DNA of 64,000 nucleotides from Puniceicoccaceae bacterium K14 (GCA_022538095.1 JAKYXN010000019.1:18453-82452); one strand, 5' to 3'; positions 42,126-51,664 are shown, counted from the first letter of the stretch. Numbers and translations: made by a program. Notes: generated by a model not told the origin, from the letters alone.

Positions 42126-43712
42126 CTACAGATGTACGAGCTTAGCCTGTTTGATCGCGGAGATGTCTGAAATCTCTTTGAGAGCTGAATCACTCAACGG
42201 ACTATCCAAGGCGACGATATTGAGAGCAACGCCTCCGATTTCGTTACGACTCAAAGACATGCCTGCGATATTCACGCCGTCCTTACCGATTACAGTACCG
42301 ACTTGTCCAACGATTCCGAGCTCGTCGTGGTTAGCGATAACCAAAAGATCGCCTGTTGGCTCAACTTCGATTTCACGTCCGTTAATGTTAACTACGCGTG
42401 GAGACTTAGAGTTTCCAATCAAAGTGCCTTCAACAGAAACCTTATCACCGTTGCCATAGAACGCTTCGATACGGATTAGCTCCGTGTAGTCTGTTTCTGT
42501 GCTAGACTTAACAATTTCAGAGCTGAGTCCCAAGTTTTCCATTACAGAGAAAGCATTAACGAAGTTTACGTTCGCGCTCACGTCGGTAAGGAATCCCTTC
42601 AAAATTCCGCGAGTCAAAGAATTCGCATCGAGATCAACGATCTTGCCGAAGTAAGAAATCTTTAGCTTCTCAACCTTTTCCAACGCGATTTGGTGAGCCA
42701 ATGAACCAAGCTTTGAGCAAAGATCCAAGTAAGGGCCAACCTTCTCGATTGTTTTCGCATCGAGTGAAGGCATATTGATCGCGTTTGAAATAGAACCGGT
42801 CTTAAGAACTGCAGATATCGTTTCTGCGATTTCTACACCCACGCTCTCCTGAGCTTCCGCAGTGGAAGCACCCAAGTGCGGCGTCAAAACAATGTTCTTT
42901 TCGCCGCGGAAAGGATGATCTTCCGCGAGTGGCTCGCTTTCATAAACGTCAAGGCCAGCTGCCGCAACCTTACCGCTTTGCACAGCAGCGAGAAGCGCGT
43001 CTTCTTTAATAATACCACCACGAGCGCAATTGAAGAGGCGCACGCCGTCCTTCATTGTCTCGATCGCCGCTTCGTCAATCATGTAACGAGTAGAATCCGT
43101 CAAAGGCATGTGAACTGTGATGTAGTCAGCCACCTTGAAAAGTTCTGCCAACTCGACTTGCTTAATACCGAGAGTTTCAGCGCGAGCTTCAGTCAAGTAT
43201 GGATCGTAACCGACAACATTCATGTCGAACGCTTGAGCGCGCTTTGCAACTTCTGCGCCTATACGGCCCATACCGCAAATGCCCAAAGTCTTGTTACGTA
43301 ATTCGCTACCGCCGTAAATTTTACGGTCCCAACGCCCTTCGCGCATGCTTTGCGATGCTTGGGAAACAGGGCGAGCTCCACACAGCATGTGCGTGAAGGT
43401 CAACTCAGCTGTCGCAACAGTGTTGCCACCCGGAGTATTCATGACCACAACACCATTGTCGGTCGCAGCTTGGATATCTATGTTATCAACACCCACACCC
43501 GCGCGTCCAACAGCCTTTAGGTTTGGAGCGTTTTCGATTACTTCGCGTGGAACCTTGGTATCGCTCCGAACAATGATCGCCGAAACGTCCTTCGAAAGCT
43601 CCAAGATCTTTTCAGGACTCGAACCATAGGCTTCTATGACTTCGAATCCTTCTTGTTTACGAAGGAATTCCACTCCAATTGGTGAGATTTTGTCGGCTAC
43701 TAGGATTTTCAT
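42126..43712 (-). CDS. serA: D-3-phosphoglycerate dehydrogenase
   Basis: SerA oxidises 3-phosphoglycerate to 3-phosphohydroxypyruvate, the entry to serine. It has 528 aa from the ATG at 43710-43712 ([13 protein letters not shown]); an upstream extension reading MLITTFYG is unlikely to be translated. NAD binding is seen in [16 protein letters not shown], with catalytic Arg, Glu and His in [15 protein letters not shown] and LTPHLGAST. This is the long form with an intervening domain and a C-terminal ACT domain (~455-528). It is probably the first gene of the serA-plsY-hom-lysC-thrC-cimA run, with the promoter in the 275-bp gap to lpxA. Its gene order with threonine genes may reflect common amino-acid demand. 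Confidence 0.95.
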   Translation of the reverse strand: MKILVADKISPIGVEFLRKQEGFEVIEAYGSSPEKILELSKDVSAIIVRSDTKVPREVIENAPNLKAVGRAGVGVDNIDIQAATDNGVVVMNTPGGNTVATAELTFTHMLCGARPVSQASQSMREGRWDRKIYGGSELRNKTLGICGMGRIGAEVAKRAQAFDMNVVGYDPYLTEARAETLGIKQVELAELFKVADYITVHMPLTDSTRYMIDEAAIETMKDGVRLFNCARGGIIKEDALLAAVQSGKVAAAGLDVYESEPLAEDHPFRGEKNIVLTPHLGASTAEAQESVGVEIAETISAVLKTGSISNAINMPSLDAKTIEKVGPYLDLCSKLGSLAHQIALEKVEKLKISYFGKIVDLDANSLTRGILKGFLTDVSANVNFVNAFSVMENLGLSSEIVKSSTETDYTELIRIEAFYGNGDKVSVEGTLIGNSKSPRVVNINGREIEVEPTGDLLVIANHDELGIVGQVGTVIGKDGVNIAGMSLSRNEIGGVALNIVALDSPLSDSALKEISDISAIKQAKLVHL

Positions 43713-43987
43713 TTTAAAAAAAGGAAGCCCATAAAAGGTGGTGATCAACAAAAAGCAATTATAGAATAGGAACTAAATGAAGGGTAGGAACCTATTTGCT
43801 CAAATACTTCGATTTCGAGCCACTTCCGAGTACTATTACACACTCCGAGGATATAAAAGCATCGAATACAGCGAATAATTATGGGAGTCGTTGCCAGGAT
43901 CCAAGAAACCTACAAGATTGACCGTAAGCAAAAAAAATAAAAGGACAGCTCCTCCGTTCCCTAGCAAATCCCGGCCCTACAACAATC
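43713..43987. other. 275-bp gap between lpxA and serA
   Basis: No supportable gene is seen. The gap probably contains the serA promoter and the 3' end of the lpxC-fabZ/lpxA transcript. No clear terminator hairpin or riboswitch could be identified. Confidence 0.4.
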
Positions 43988-44779
43988 CTACCGCGTCCCG
44001 CCGGCTAGGCCGCGCTCGGATTTTCGCACAAAGTCGCAAAAATGTTTCGCTTCGGCCATCTCGGCAAACTCGCTAGCCTCCACTGCTTCAAGAGCTTGCT
44101 GACGGTTTTTGCCCTCCCAGTAAAAGGCTTTAAAGAGAAACTTCACGGCACTCAATTGGCGAGCATCAAAGCCTTGCCGTTCCAAGCCAACTTTGTTGAA
44201 TGTCCGGATTTTCGCAGGATGCCCATCGCCCAACATGAACGGAGGAATGTCCTGCTCTACCTTGGCGCAACCACCGGTAAAAGAGAATTTTCCTATATGG
44301 CAAAATTGATGAAACGCAGTCCCACCACCTCCGACGATAACATTGTCTTCCACCGTAACGTGTCCGCCAAAAGTCGCTCCATTGCTCGCAATCAGATTGT
44401 TACCAATTATGCAATCATGCCCGACATGACAGTAAGCGAGTAAATAGTTATCATTGCCGAGAACCGTAAATTCACCGTCCTTGTCCGCAGAGTGAACCGT
44501 TACATATTCTCGGAATCGATTCCGATCGCCAATCTTAGTGCCCGGACGCCCACCAGCGAACTTCAGATCTTGAGTGATCATTCCAATACTTGCGTAAGGA
44601 AATATTTCACATTCCTCACCAATAAAGGTGTATCCCCAAACCGTAGCATGATTCCAAATTTTTGTGCCACGACCAATCGTGACTTCAGGGCCGATCACAG
44701 CAAATGGACCTATCTCTACGTCATCTGCAATAGTAGCCTTTGGGTCGACTACCGCCAATGGGTGTATCTTCGTCGCCAT
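43988..44779 (-). CDS. lpxA: acyl-[ACP]-UDP-N-acetylglucosamine O-acyltransferase
   Basis: LpxA adds the first 3-hydroxyacyl chain to UDP-GlcNAc in lipid A synthesis. It has 263 aa with a left-handed beta-helix of hexapeptide repeats (IADDVEIGPFAVIGPEVTIG, then TKIWNHATVWG). The catalytic histidine block is YCHVGHDCIIGNN, and TFGGHVTVEDN is also typical. The C-terminal helical domain (NKVGLERQGF, then ALEAVEASEF) is present. It follows the lpxC-fabZ fusion by 40 bp on the same strand, the usual order for this cluster. Confidence 0.95.
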   Translation of the reverse strand: MATKIHPLAVVDPKATIADDVEIGPFAVIGPEVTIGRGTKIWNHATVWGYTFIGEECEIFPYASIGMITQDLKFAGGRPGTKIGDRNRFREYVTVHSADKDGEFTVLGNDNYLLAYCHVGHDCIIGNNLIASNGATFGGHVTVEDNVIVGGGGTAFHQFCHIGKFSFTGGCAKVEQDIPPFMLGDGHPAKIRTFNKVGLERQGFDARQLSAVKFLFKAFYWEGKNRQQALEAVEASEFAEMAEAKHFCDFVRKSERGLAGGTR

Positions 44780-44819
44780 TCTCTATGAGTTCTAAATTTA
44801 AGTATTCGTAATCTAAGGA

Positions 44820-46151
44820 TTACATTTCACTATCCTTGGCATCGATCACCATGAATCGCAGCTCGCCAGAGGAAGCAACCTTGTCACCGACGTAGCACTT
44901 AGCCTCAGCTGTTCCAATCTTGCCACGCATGATCTTTAACAGCTTCACCTCGATTCGGAGCTGATCTCCCGGAGTCACCTGGGTGCGCCACTTCACCTTG
45001 TCTACACTCATAAACACAGCTGTGGCTCCTTCTTTCTTAGTGTTGCGCAACATCAAAACGCCTGCGGCTTGCGCCATCGCTTCGATTTGCAAGACACCAG
45101 GCATAATTGGCATTCCTGGGTAATGACCTTGGAAATACGGTTCGTTAATTGTTACGTTCTTAATAGCGACTAACTCATCATCCCCGCGAAATTCTACTAC
45201 GCGATCGATCATCAAAAACGGATAACGATGCGGAAGCGTCTCGATCACGCGGCGTATATCCATTTGAGTTTCCTCTTTCACGATCGTTGTCGGCTTAGCC
45301 GGCTGTTTCGCGCCTTCCTTAATCGCCTCGATTCTCTCCGTGAGTTTCTTCGCTAATTCGGAGTTCACTGCATGCACTGGACGAACAGCAACAATGTGCG
45401 CCTTGATCGGCTTACCAATTAAAATAATTTCGCCAATAATATCCAAAATTTTATGACGTACGAGCTCATCTTCAAACCGAAGTGGCTCTTCCGTCATGAT
45501 TTTGTTATCACGGAGAACAATCGCATTATCTAAGCTCCCTCCCCGAATTTTCCCAAGCTTCAAGAGCTCTTCGATATCTTCATAAACCGTAAATGTTCGA
45601 GCAGACGCGATTTGCGTAGCGAACACATCCGGGTCGATCTCAATAGAAAGGTGTTGCGTGTGGATTCCCCTGTCATCCGCAGACGTACAAGAAATTTTGA
45701 AACCATCGTACGGCAGCGCGATTAAGGACGAGTTGCCCTTTGTCACAGACACTGGAACATCCAACTTAAAATAGTCGCGCTCCGCCTCCTGATCGACGGG
45801 TTCGCCCTCAAGGATCAAATTCACAAAGGCCTTCGAGGACCCATCCAAAATAGGGGGTTCGTCGGAATCCATATCGACAATCGCATTGTCAATTCCCATC
45901 CCATGTAAAGCGCTAATTACATGCTCAATTGTGTGAGCCTTCACTCTGCCTTCTCCCAGAGTTAAAGAACGGCCGATTTCCTTTACCTGAGAAACATGCA
46001 GTTTAATCTCAGGCTTGTCATGCAAGTCGATACGACGAAAGACGATGCCAGTATTAACTGCCGCTGGCTTGATCGTTAACTGTACTTTATCTCCTTTATA
46101 TAGAGAAGTACCTTTGATCGTGACTTCGCGAGAGAGTGTCCGTTGCTTCAT
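44820..46151 (-). CDS. lpxC: bifunctional UDP-3-O-acyl-N-acetylglucosamine deacetylase / 3-hydroxyacyl-ACP dehydratase
   Basis: This LpxC-FabZ fusion couples the committed lipid A deacetylation to a fatty-acid synthesis dehydratase. It has 443 aa from the ATG at 46149-46151; a TTG codon 6 bp upstream is a weaker alternative start. The LpxC part (~1-285) has the zinc motif [14 protein letters not shown] and the C-terminal [12 protein letters not shown] linker follows. The FabZ part (~300-443) has the catalytic His in [13 protein letters not shown] and the Glu in [13 protein letters not shown]. Such fusions occur in Bacteroidota, Chlorobi and some Verrucomicrobiota. It is followed by lpxA and diverges from efp. 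Confidence 0.95.
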   Translation of the reverse strand: MKQRTLSREVTIKGTSLYKGDKVQLTIKPAAVNTGIVFRRIDLHDKPEIKLHVSQVKEIGRSLTLGEGRVKAHTIEHVISALHGMGIDNAIVDMDSDEPPILDGSSKAFVNLILEGEPVDQEAERDYFKLDVPVSVTKGNSSLIALPYDGFKISCTSADDRGIHTQHLSIEIDPDVFATQIASARTFTVYEDIEELLKLGKIRGGSLDNAIVLRDNKIMTEEPLRFEDELVRHKILDIIGEIILIGKPIKAHIVAVRPVHAVNSELAKKLTERIEAIKEGAKQPAKPTTIVKEETQMDIRRVIETLPHRYPFLMIDRVVEFRGDDELVAIKNVTINEPYFQGHYPGMPIMPGVLQIEAMAQAAGVLMLRNTKKEGATAVFMSVDKVKWRTQVTPGDQLRIEVKLLKIMRGKIGTAEAKCYVGDKVASSGELRFMVIDAKDSEM

Positions 46152-46287
46152 AAACAACGCTTAGTGGCAGTTGCCTAAACAAATGACAAGTATTTCCATA
46201 AGAACGTTTAGCACCCTTCAAAAATTCGCCTCGCCGTTAACCGTAGTCCGAATCCTCATCAACGACTTTCCAGGCCTCTTTGCTAGG

Positions 46288-46316
46288 TTGACAGAGAGAA
46301 AACGACTGCCTAGCTT
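46288..46316 (+). promoter_or_regulatory. candidate sigma-70 promoter for efp
   Basis: A perfect TTGACA (46288-46293) is followed by a 17-nt spacer and a weak -10, TAGCTT (46311-46316). It lies 37 bp upstream of the efp start codon. The -35 and spacing are good, the -10 is poor. Confidence 0.4.
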
Positions 46317-46352
46317 CGCCGGCTTTCGATAATTTCATACTTTAAACATACC

Positions 46353-46913
46353 ATGCCCTTAGCACTAGATATCCGTAAAGGTAACGTCATCAATCACAAC
46401 AGCACGCCTTGCCTTATCCTTGAAACACATCACCGTACCCCTGGTAAAGGGCAGCCTGTTGTGCAGGTCAAAATGCGTAATTTGAAGACGATGCGCTCCG
46501 CGGACCATCGCTTCGGTTCCACTGAAAAGGTAGAAGTCCTCACCACTGAACGCAAGAACCTCGAATTCAGTTACGAAGATCGCGGCACCTACTCCTTCAT
46601 GGACCTAGAAACTTACGACACGCTCGAACTCTCCGAAGAATTGCTTGGAGATACAATCAGCTTTCTCGTCCCTAACACTGAATACGAAATTCTCTTCGTA
46701 GACGATCAGCCAACGCAACTCAATCTTCCGTCGTCCGTAGTTCTAAAAGTGGTAGAATCTGCAGAAGGCATCAAAGGCGATACCGCAAGTAACGTACAAA
46801 AGCCAGCCACCCTTGAAACTGGTCTAGTCGTTCAAGTTCCTCTCTTCATTAAGGAAGGCGAAAGCATCAAGGTCAGCACTGACGACAAATCATACCAAGG
46901 CCGCTCAAGCTAA
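46353..46913 (+). CDS. efp: translation elongation factor P
   Basis: EF-P relieves ribosome stalling at polyproline stretches. At 186 aa it has the usual length. Domain I opens MPLALDIRKGNVINHNS. The loop that carries the modifiable lysine reads HRTPGKGQP, with K32 in the position modified by lysylation in many bacteria. Domains II-III end in the expected GESIKVSTDDKSYQGR, although the extreme terminal residues (SS) are short. It is monocistronic, with a promoter-like sequence 37-65 bp upstream and a terminator 26 bp after the stop. No epmA/epmB-type modification gene is nearby. Confidence 0.96.
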   Translation: MPLALDIRKGNVINHNSTPCLILETHHRTPGKGQPVVQVKMRNLKTMRSADHRFGSTEKVEVLTTERKNLEFSYEDRGTYSFMDLETYDTLELSEELLGDTISFLVPNTEYEILFVDDQPTQLNLPSSVVLKVVESAEGIKGDTASNVQKPATLETGLVVQVPLFIKEGESIKVSTDDKSYQGRSS

Positions 46914-46939
46914 GCCTTCAGCTAGCTCAAAAAATTTTA

Positions 46940-46968
46940 AAGCCGAAATCCACGAGATTTCGGCTTTT
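46940..46968 (+). terminator. intrinsic terminator of efp
   Basis: An 11-bp stem (AAGCCGAAATC with GATTTCGGCTT) around a 5-nt loop is followed by TTTT. Confidence 0.85.
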
Positions 46969-47020
46969 CCATTGGGCAAAATCGGGTAAACCAATGATTA
47001 TCTTACTATTACAAAAGAGC

Positions 47021-47052
47021 GCCGACTGCAAGGTCCCTAACTCACAGTCGGC
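47021..47052 (+). terminator. second terminator-like hairpin downstream of efp
   Basis: An 8-bp perfect stem (GCCGACTG with CAGTCGGC) around a 16-nt loop is followed after five bases by a pyrimidine-rich TTCCCTTTT stretch. It could be a backup terminator or the end of a small RNA. Nothing coding lies between it and the efp terminator. Confidence 0.4.
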
Positions 47053-47276
47053 TTATTCCCTTTTACTACCTGTATGTGTTTAATCCTTAAGTCCATGTGG
47101 CGTTAGCCCCACAGAGGTCACGATTAAAAAAATAAAACATCTAAACATAAAATAATTTTTTCTAGTCAGATACTCTTAATTCGTCCGTAGGATTATATAT
47201 TTAGTAAAAAACCCAAACAAATAACAAGTGCAATAGCCTATTTACACGAAATTAATACAAATAATACCTATGGCTT

Positions 47277-47921
47277 TCACTTAGGTAAAATAAATAACTC
47301 AGAATAGGCTTTGAATAACGAGTTCCACCACTGCAACACAGAATTCGGCTCAATAAAATGCACTGACTCGATGCCAAATTCTAGGGCTGCATGTACGTTT
47401 TCTATACGATCATCTAAAAAAACAGCTTCTTCCTCTTTCGCTCCACATTTCTCCAACACGTAAGTAAACGTCCGTAAGTTTGGTTTTCCTTCATCCCCAT
47501 CTCATTGGAAGTAAACAATTCGTCTATAAGAGAGATAGACTCTGCATATTTTCGTTTCCAGGTTTTGCAGTGATCTAAATTGGTATACGACAAAGTGACA
47601 ATCTTGACACCCGCTTTTTTCATTTCACGAATTGCTTGCCATGTATCTTCAAAAACGCCGCCAAACATCGCATTCCACCGGTAGGCCAATCCTCGAAACT
47701 AAGCGGCAAAGCCAGTTGCTCACAAAATCAATTCGCAAACTCCCGACAACTGTGCTCACCCCGCTTATACTTATAGTGCTCTTCTACCTCCGGCGAAACC
47801 GCTTGATCCCTCCCCTTCTCAAACCAGCCAACGATTCCCAGCTTGCCCAGCTCTTGCTTAGATCAGTTTCAATGCAAACTTGACCCAGGTCAAATATCGC
47901 CAGCCGCAAGCTTTTCATCAT
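47277..47921 (-). pseudogene. decayed HAD-superfamily hydrolase
   Basis: Joined across three frames this reads as one HAD-IA hydrolase. It starts at ATG 47919-47921 (MMKSLRLAIFDLGQV, with the nucleophile aspartate of motif I). It continues after a frame change near 47795 as SPEVEEHYKYKRGEHSCREF, meets an in-frame TGA at 47728-47730, and continues as LPLSFEDWP. It then shifts near 47690 to YRWNAMFGGVFEDTW and VKIVTLSYTNLDHCK (motif II threonine/serine region). It shifts again near 47495 to KPNLRTFTYVLEKC and VFLDDRIENVHAA (motif IV acidic residues). Three frameshifts plus one stop make function very unlikely. It lies 27 bp after rdgB. Confidence 0.8.
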
Positions 47922-47948
47922 ACGAAAAGCTAATTCCAGCGCGTTGTC

Positions 47949-48563
47949 CTACTTTTTTGCCGACAAAGCGTTCCTCAGAAATTCGATCATTTCCTTCAAC
48001 GCGTTTCCGCGGTGACTTAAGCCTGCCTTTTCCTCGGAGCTTATCTCAGCAAAAGTCTTCTCTTTTCCTTGTGGAACAAACACGGGATCATAGCCAAATC
48101 CACCTTCTCCACAAGCTTCCTCAATGATATGTCCCTCACATTGGCCGATAAAAATTTGCTCATCTCCAGAAGATGAAACCATCGCCAAATGGCATTGAAA
48201 CGAAGCAGATCGCTGTTCTAGTGGCAATCCTTCCATCTCGTGTAAGAGCTTGTTCAAATTTTCCGTGTCTGTCGCCTTTTCTCCCGCGTATCGAGCTGAG
48301 TAAACACCCGGAGCGCCATCCAAGCAATCCACACACAAACCACTATCGTCCGCCAAGGCCCATGTTCCCTCCGGCAATTGCTGAGCCAAAGCCAAGCCCT
48401 TCTTCAACGCGTTACCCGTAAAAGTCTCCTGGTCTTCGACGACCTCTGGCATCCCGCCAACCTCTTTGGCAGAGAAAACTTCGATCGGCAGTTTAGCCGC
48501 TGCGATAATCTCCTGGAGCTCTTTGACTTTATGGGCGTTACCCGTTGCTAAATACAGTTTCAT
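47949..48563 (-). CDS. rdgB: XTP/dITP diphosphatase (Ham1/RdgB family)
   Basis: RdgB hydrolyses non-canonical purine nucleoside triphosphates such as ITP and XTP, keeping them out of DNA and RNA. It has 204 aa. The family opening MKLYLATGNAHKVKELQEI carries the substrate-binding TGNxxK. WALADDSGLCVDCLDGAPGVYSARYAGE, quoted here as ADDSGLCVDCL and GVYSARYAG, holds the metal and active-site residues. FGYDPVFVP and the C-terminal SHRGNALKEM are also intact. The start codon overlaps the 3' end of ribD by 26 bp, so the two are translationally linked. Confidence 0.95.
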   Translation of the reverse strand: MKLYLATGNAHKVKELQEIIAAAKLPIEVFSAKEVGGMPEVVEDQETFTGNALKKGLALAQQLPEGTWALADDSGLCVDCLDGAPGVYSARYAGEKATDTENLNKLLHEMEGLPLEQRSASFQCHLAMVSSSGDEQIFIGQCEGHIIEEACGEGGFGYDPVFVPQGKEKTFAEISSEEKAGLSHRGNALKEMIEFLRNALSAKK

Positions 48564-49698
48564 CGACGTCTAACTTAGATGGATAGTTAACAAACCCGCG
48601 CATCAATTGATCGTCTCCAAAAACTTGATGCCTCACGTTCTCCAAACGAATTGCATGTGCAAGACGCTCCGTACGAAGCCCGCGATAAACAGACTTTGCC
48701 TTGTCATCACCGAGCAACATAGGAGCGCGGTAATTAAAGTGGTAATCCAACTCGCGCGAGTGCAACAACTCACTCACAAGTTTACTGCCACCTTCGAAAT
48801 AGACCCCATTGAGTCCTACTTCGCGACAACGTTTACGGAATTCACTGATAGGCACCTTCATGTTTTCCGCTGGCATTACCCAAACATTGACACCTTCCGT
48901 CTCCAATCGGCGAATATATCCCGTTCCCGCTTGGTCAGTCGTCACGACAATCGTATTGTCGCGAAAATCATCTGTATAAAGTGACGGCAAATAACGCTCC
49001 ATTGCCGTACGCAACAAGCCATCCAAAACTAAACGCGTACCACACCACTCTTCTTCACCGTCAACTCGACTCGTCAACCGGGGATCATCACTAATCAATG
49101 TGCCTGCTCCCACCGCAATCGCCGGAAACAAACGACGCCAATGCATTACGTCCTGCCGAGCCAATTCTCCCGTAATCCATTGCGACTCTCCAGTACGGCA
49201 AGCGATTTTACCATCAAGCGTTGTGGCAGATTTCGCCGCTAACATTGGAGAGGAGTTTTGAATCCAGTAGTTGAAAATTAAATTCAAGTCTTCGCACTCT
49301 TCGATTAGAACGCGACGTTCCACCATGACCCCAGCCTCTTTTAAAGCTTCAGATCCTTGGTCTCGATGATCTTCTAACGGGTCACCCGCTCCAATCACAA
49401 CATGTGAAATACCCGATTCCACAATCGCCTTCACGCCCTTTTCTAAGCGATTCGACGATTGGCCAGGCTCCAGCGTAATGAACAAGCTCGCATCCTGTTT
49501 AGGGGAACGCCCCAGAATCTCCAAGAGCTTCAACTCTGGAGCAAGAGCGCCCGGAGCCTCCATATGAGCCGCCGCGACAATCTCATCATTCTCTACCAAA
49601 ACAGCTCCTATCATAGGCTGAGGATGAGTATTACCCCACGCCTTTTTCGCCTCTTCCAAGGCAGATCGCATGTAAAATTCTTTGTCGTTACGGGTCAT
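48538..49698 (-). CDS. ribD: RibD-type riboflavin reductase with degenerate deaminase domain
   Basis: RibD normally has an N-terminal zinc deaminase and a C-terminal reductase acting in sequence on the pyrimidine intermediate of riboflavin synthesis. The 386-aa protein keeps both folds. The reductase half looks intact (KSATTLDGKIA, GESQWITG, AVGAGTLISDDPRLT, VYFEGGSKL). The deaminase half (~1-145) aligns but has lost its zinc ligands: the His of the HAE motif is A53 (catalytic Glu kept as E55), and the two cysteines of the EPCxxxGxTPPC motif are G79 and G88. It is predicted to be only a reductase. It overlaps rdgB; no other riboflavin gene is nearby. Confidence 0.85.
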   Translation of the reverse strand: MTRNDKEFYMRSALEEAKKAWGNTHPQPMIGAVLVENDEIVAAAHMEAPGALAPELKLLEILGRSPKQDASLFITLEPGQSSNRLEKGVKAIVESGISHVVIGAGDPLEDHRDQGSEALKEAGVMVERRVLIEECEDLNLIFNYWIQNSSPMLAAKSATTLDGKIACRTGESQWITGELARQDVMHWRRLFPAIAVGAGTLISDDPRLTSRVDGEEEWCGTRLVLDGLLRTAMERYLPSLYTDDFRDNTIVVTTDQAGTGYIRRLETEGVNVWVMPAENMKVPISEFRKRCREVGLNGVYFEGGSKLVSELLHSRELDYHFNYRAPMLLGDDKAKSVYRGLRTERLAHAIRLENVRHQVFGDDQLMRGFVNYPSKLDVDETVFSNG

Positions 49699-49761
49699 TT
49701 TCTCAAATCTGTGGTTAACATATGGGTTTGCAAAGAAATCCTTGCAGTCACAACCCCTAAC

Positions 49762-50415
49762 TTACGGTCGCACGTGAGGATTCGTCTCTTTCTCATCCCC
49801 AACCAGCGTCGAAGGTCCATGCCCCGGCATCACCTCAACATCATCTGGCAAAGTATAAATCCTCTCTCGGATTGATTTCTCAAGAACGGTAAAATCGCCA
49901 CCAGGCAAATCATAGCGACCTATGCTCCCGGCGAACAACGCATCACCTACAAACGCAGATTTCAGCTCTGGAAAGTAAAACAGGATATTCCCCGGACAAT
50001 GCCCCGGAACGTGCCGCACCTCTATTTTATGCCCAAGCAATTCTATCGTATCTCCATCATCCACCCAGTGGTTAATTGGAACGGGATCCAGTTTTATGTC
50101 CGGCGGATAAGCGTAGGGAAGCATTCGAGCAGGATTCGAATACAGCGGCTCGTCGTCCTTATGCCCATAAGTCGGAACGCCCATCCCTTGAATTCGGCAT
50201 CCATCTCCCATATGGTCGTAGTGCCCATGCGTCAGAAGCAACGCGACCAACTTGCAGCCAGATTCCTTGAGCAAAGGCTCTACGTCGACCCACACGAAAT
50301 GAGGGGCATCGATCAAAATCGCTTCACCGCGCTCGCGATCCTGCAACAAGAACGCGTTCGTTTGAATATAACCAGATGGCAATACGGATAACTCCAAAGA
50401 CATGCCAAACATCAA
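49762..50415 (-). CDS. metallo-beta-lactamase-fold hydrolase (glyoxalase II-like)
   Basis: This 217-aa cytoplasmic enzyme has the metal motif THGHYDHMGD (HxHxDH) near residue 62, then VPGHCPGNI (third His), FVGDALFAG (bridging Asp) and PGHGP (last His). All ligands for a dinuclear site are present. The sequence resembles the short YcbL/GloB-type thioester hydrolases. The true substrate is not determined. It lies 63 bp upstream of ribD on the same strand and diverges from leuB. A second in-frame ATG (MSLELSVLPSG) five residues in is an equally good start. Confidence 0.88.
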   Translation of the reverse strand: MMFGMSLELSVLPSGYIQTNAFLLQDRERGEAILIDAPHFVWVDVEPLLKESGCKLVALLLTHGHYDHMGDGCRIQGMGVPTYGHKDDEPLYSNPARMLPYAYPPDIKLDPVPINHWVDDGDTIELLGHKIEVRHVPGHCPGNILFYFPELKSAFVGDALFAGSIGRYDLPGGDFTVLEKSIRERIYTLPDDVEVMPGHGPSTLVGDEKETNPHVRP

Positions 50416-50558
50416 CGCCTCCTCGCGCCGAAGATCAATTCTTTTAACTCAAAATTAAGGTCCGACCGCTATCACGGCCCACTTTGCGGCCTCCCCGCCC
50501 TCAAAATCTCCTTTTATTCTTTAACCCAAAGAAAAATTCCCCTCAATACCTCCCCTTC

Positions 50559-51656
50559 ATGGAAACAATAAAATTCGCAGTTCTTCCCGGTGATTACATC
50601 GGACCAGAAGTAATGTCCGTCGCGCTCGACGTCCTCAAAGCAGCCACCGAGCCAGCAGGCATCAAGCTCGACTACACCGAAGCCAACGTAGGCGGAGCTG
50701 GAATCGACAACGAAGGCAAAGCTCTGCCCGATTCCACCATCAAAATCTGCGAAGAAGCCGACGCCATTCTCTTCGGCTCAATCGGCGGACCAAAGTGGGA
50801 AAACCTCCCTCCGGCCGAACAACCTGAACGCGCGGCTCTCCTTCCAATCCGCAAACACTTTAGCCTTTTCGCCAACCTTCGCCCCGGTCTTCTCTACAAA
50901 GAGCTCACCGACGCGTCGCCTCTTAAAACAGAGCGCATCCCAGAAGGCATCGACATGGTTTGCGTACGCGAACTCACCGGTGGAATTTACTTCGGACCCA
51001 AGCACACTAAAACATTAGAAGACGGCGATATCCAAGCGACCGACGAAATGGTCTACAAGAAGAGCGAAATCGAACGCATCCTCGAAGTCGCCGTAGCCAC
51101 AGCCAAGTCACGCAGCGGGAAAATCTGCTCCGTCGACAAAGCAAACGTTCTTACCACCTCCGTCCTTTGGCGTCAAACAGCCACCGAGTACATAGCCAAG
51201 CACGCTCCAGAAATCGAGCTCAGCCATATGTACGTGGACAACGCAGCTATGCAAATGGCACGCGATCCAAATCAATTCGACGTGATTGTAACCGAAAACA
51301 TGTTCGGCGACATCATTTCCGACGAGATGGGCATCGTTTGCGGCAGCCTCGGCATGCTCTCATCAGCCAGCCTTGGAACAGGAAAAAACCAATACGACCT
51401 TCCTTTCGGACTCTACGAGCCATCAGGTGGAACCGCTCCCGACATAGCGGGAAAAGGCATCGCCAACCCCTGTGCCCAAATCCTAAGCGCAGCCCTCATG
51501 CTCCGCCACAGCTTCGGTTTGAACGACATCGCTGAAAAAATCGAAATCGCAGTCAAGCAAGCCGTCATGGACGGTTTTCGCACCGGCGACATCGCCTTCG
51601 GAGCCAAGTCAATCAACACCAAAGAAATGGCCACCGCCATCATCGAAAGACTGTAA
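50559..51656 (+). CDS. leuB: 3-isopropylmalate dehydrogenase
   Basis: LeuB oxidatively decarboxylates 3-isopropylmalate in leucine synthesis and can act on beta-methylmalate in the citramalate route to isoleucine. It has 365 aa from the ATG at 50559 (METIKFAVLPGDYIGPEV); an upstream in-frame extension is not supported. The NAD and substrate blocks FGSIGGPKW, RELTGGIYFGPK, ENMFGDIISDE and the C-terminal EPSGGTAPDIAGKG are intact. cimA at 35.9 kb supplies a compatible upstream step, but leuA, leuC and leuD are not in this window. It stands alone and is followed directly by an inverted-repeat GxxExxY cassette. Confidence 0.95.
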   Translation: METIKFAVLPGDYIGPEVMSVALDVLKAATEPAGIKLDYTEANVGGAGIDNEGKALPDSTIKICEEADAILFGSIGGPKWENLPPAEQPERAALLPIRKHFSLFANLRPGLLYKELTDASPLKTERIPEGIDMVCVRELTGGIYFGPKHTKTLEDGDIQATDEMVYKKSEIERILEVAVATAKSRSGKICSVDKANVLTTSVLWRQTATEYIAKHAPEIELSHMYVDNAAMQMARDPNQFDVIVTENMFGDIISDEMGIVCGSLGMLSSASLGTGKNQYDLPFGLYEPSGGTAPDIAGKGIANPCAQILSAALMLRHSFGLNDIAEKIEIAVKQAVMDGFRTGDIAFGAKSINTKEMATAIIERL

Positions 51657-51664
51657 GCAATTAG

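Larger units (their letters stand above)
46914..47276. other. 363-bp intergenic region after efp
   Basis: This region holds the efp terminator and a second hairpin (47021-47052). The rest is AT-rich with no supportable ORF. It ends at the 3' end of a decayed HAD gene on the minus strand. Confidence 0.5.

Noticed and set aside
43891..44076. 61-codon plus-strand reading frame overlapping the end of lpxA
   Set aside because: Overlaps lpxA antisense, is low-complexity basic and looks like a shadow frame.
47632..48127. Plus-strand reading frames over the HAD pseudogene and rdgB
   Set aside because: They are antisense shadows of the HAD remnant and rdgB and have no domain signature.
50484..50558. 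N-terminal extension of leuB
   Set aside because: The 25 extra residues are Pro/Asn-rich and absent from LeuB; METIKF at 50559 matches the family start.
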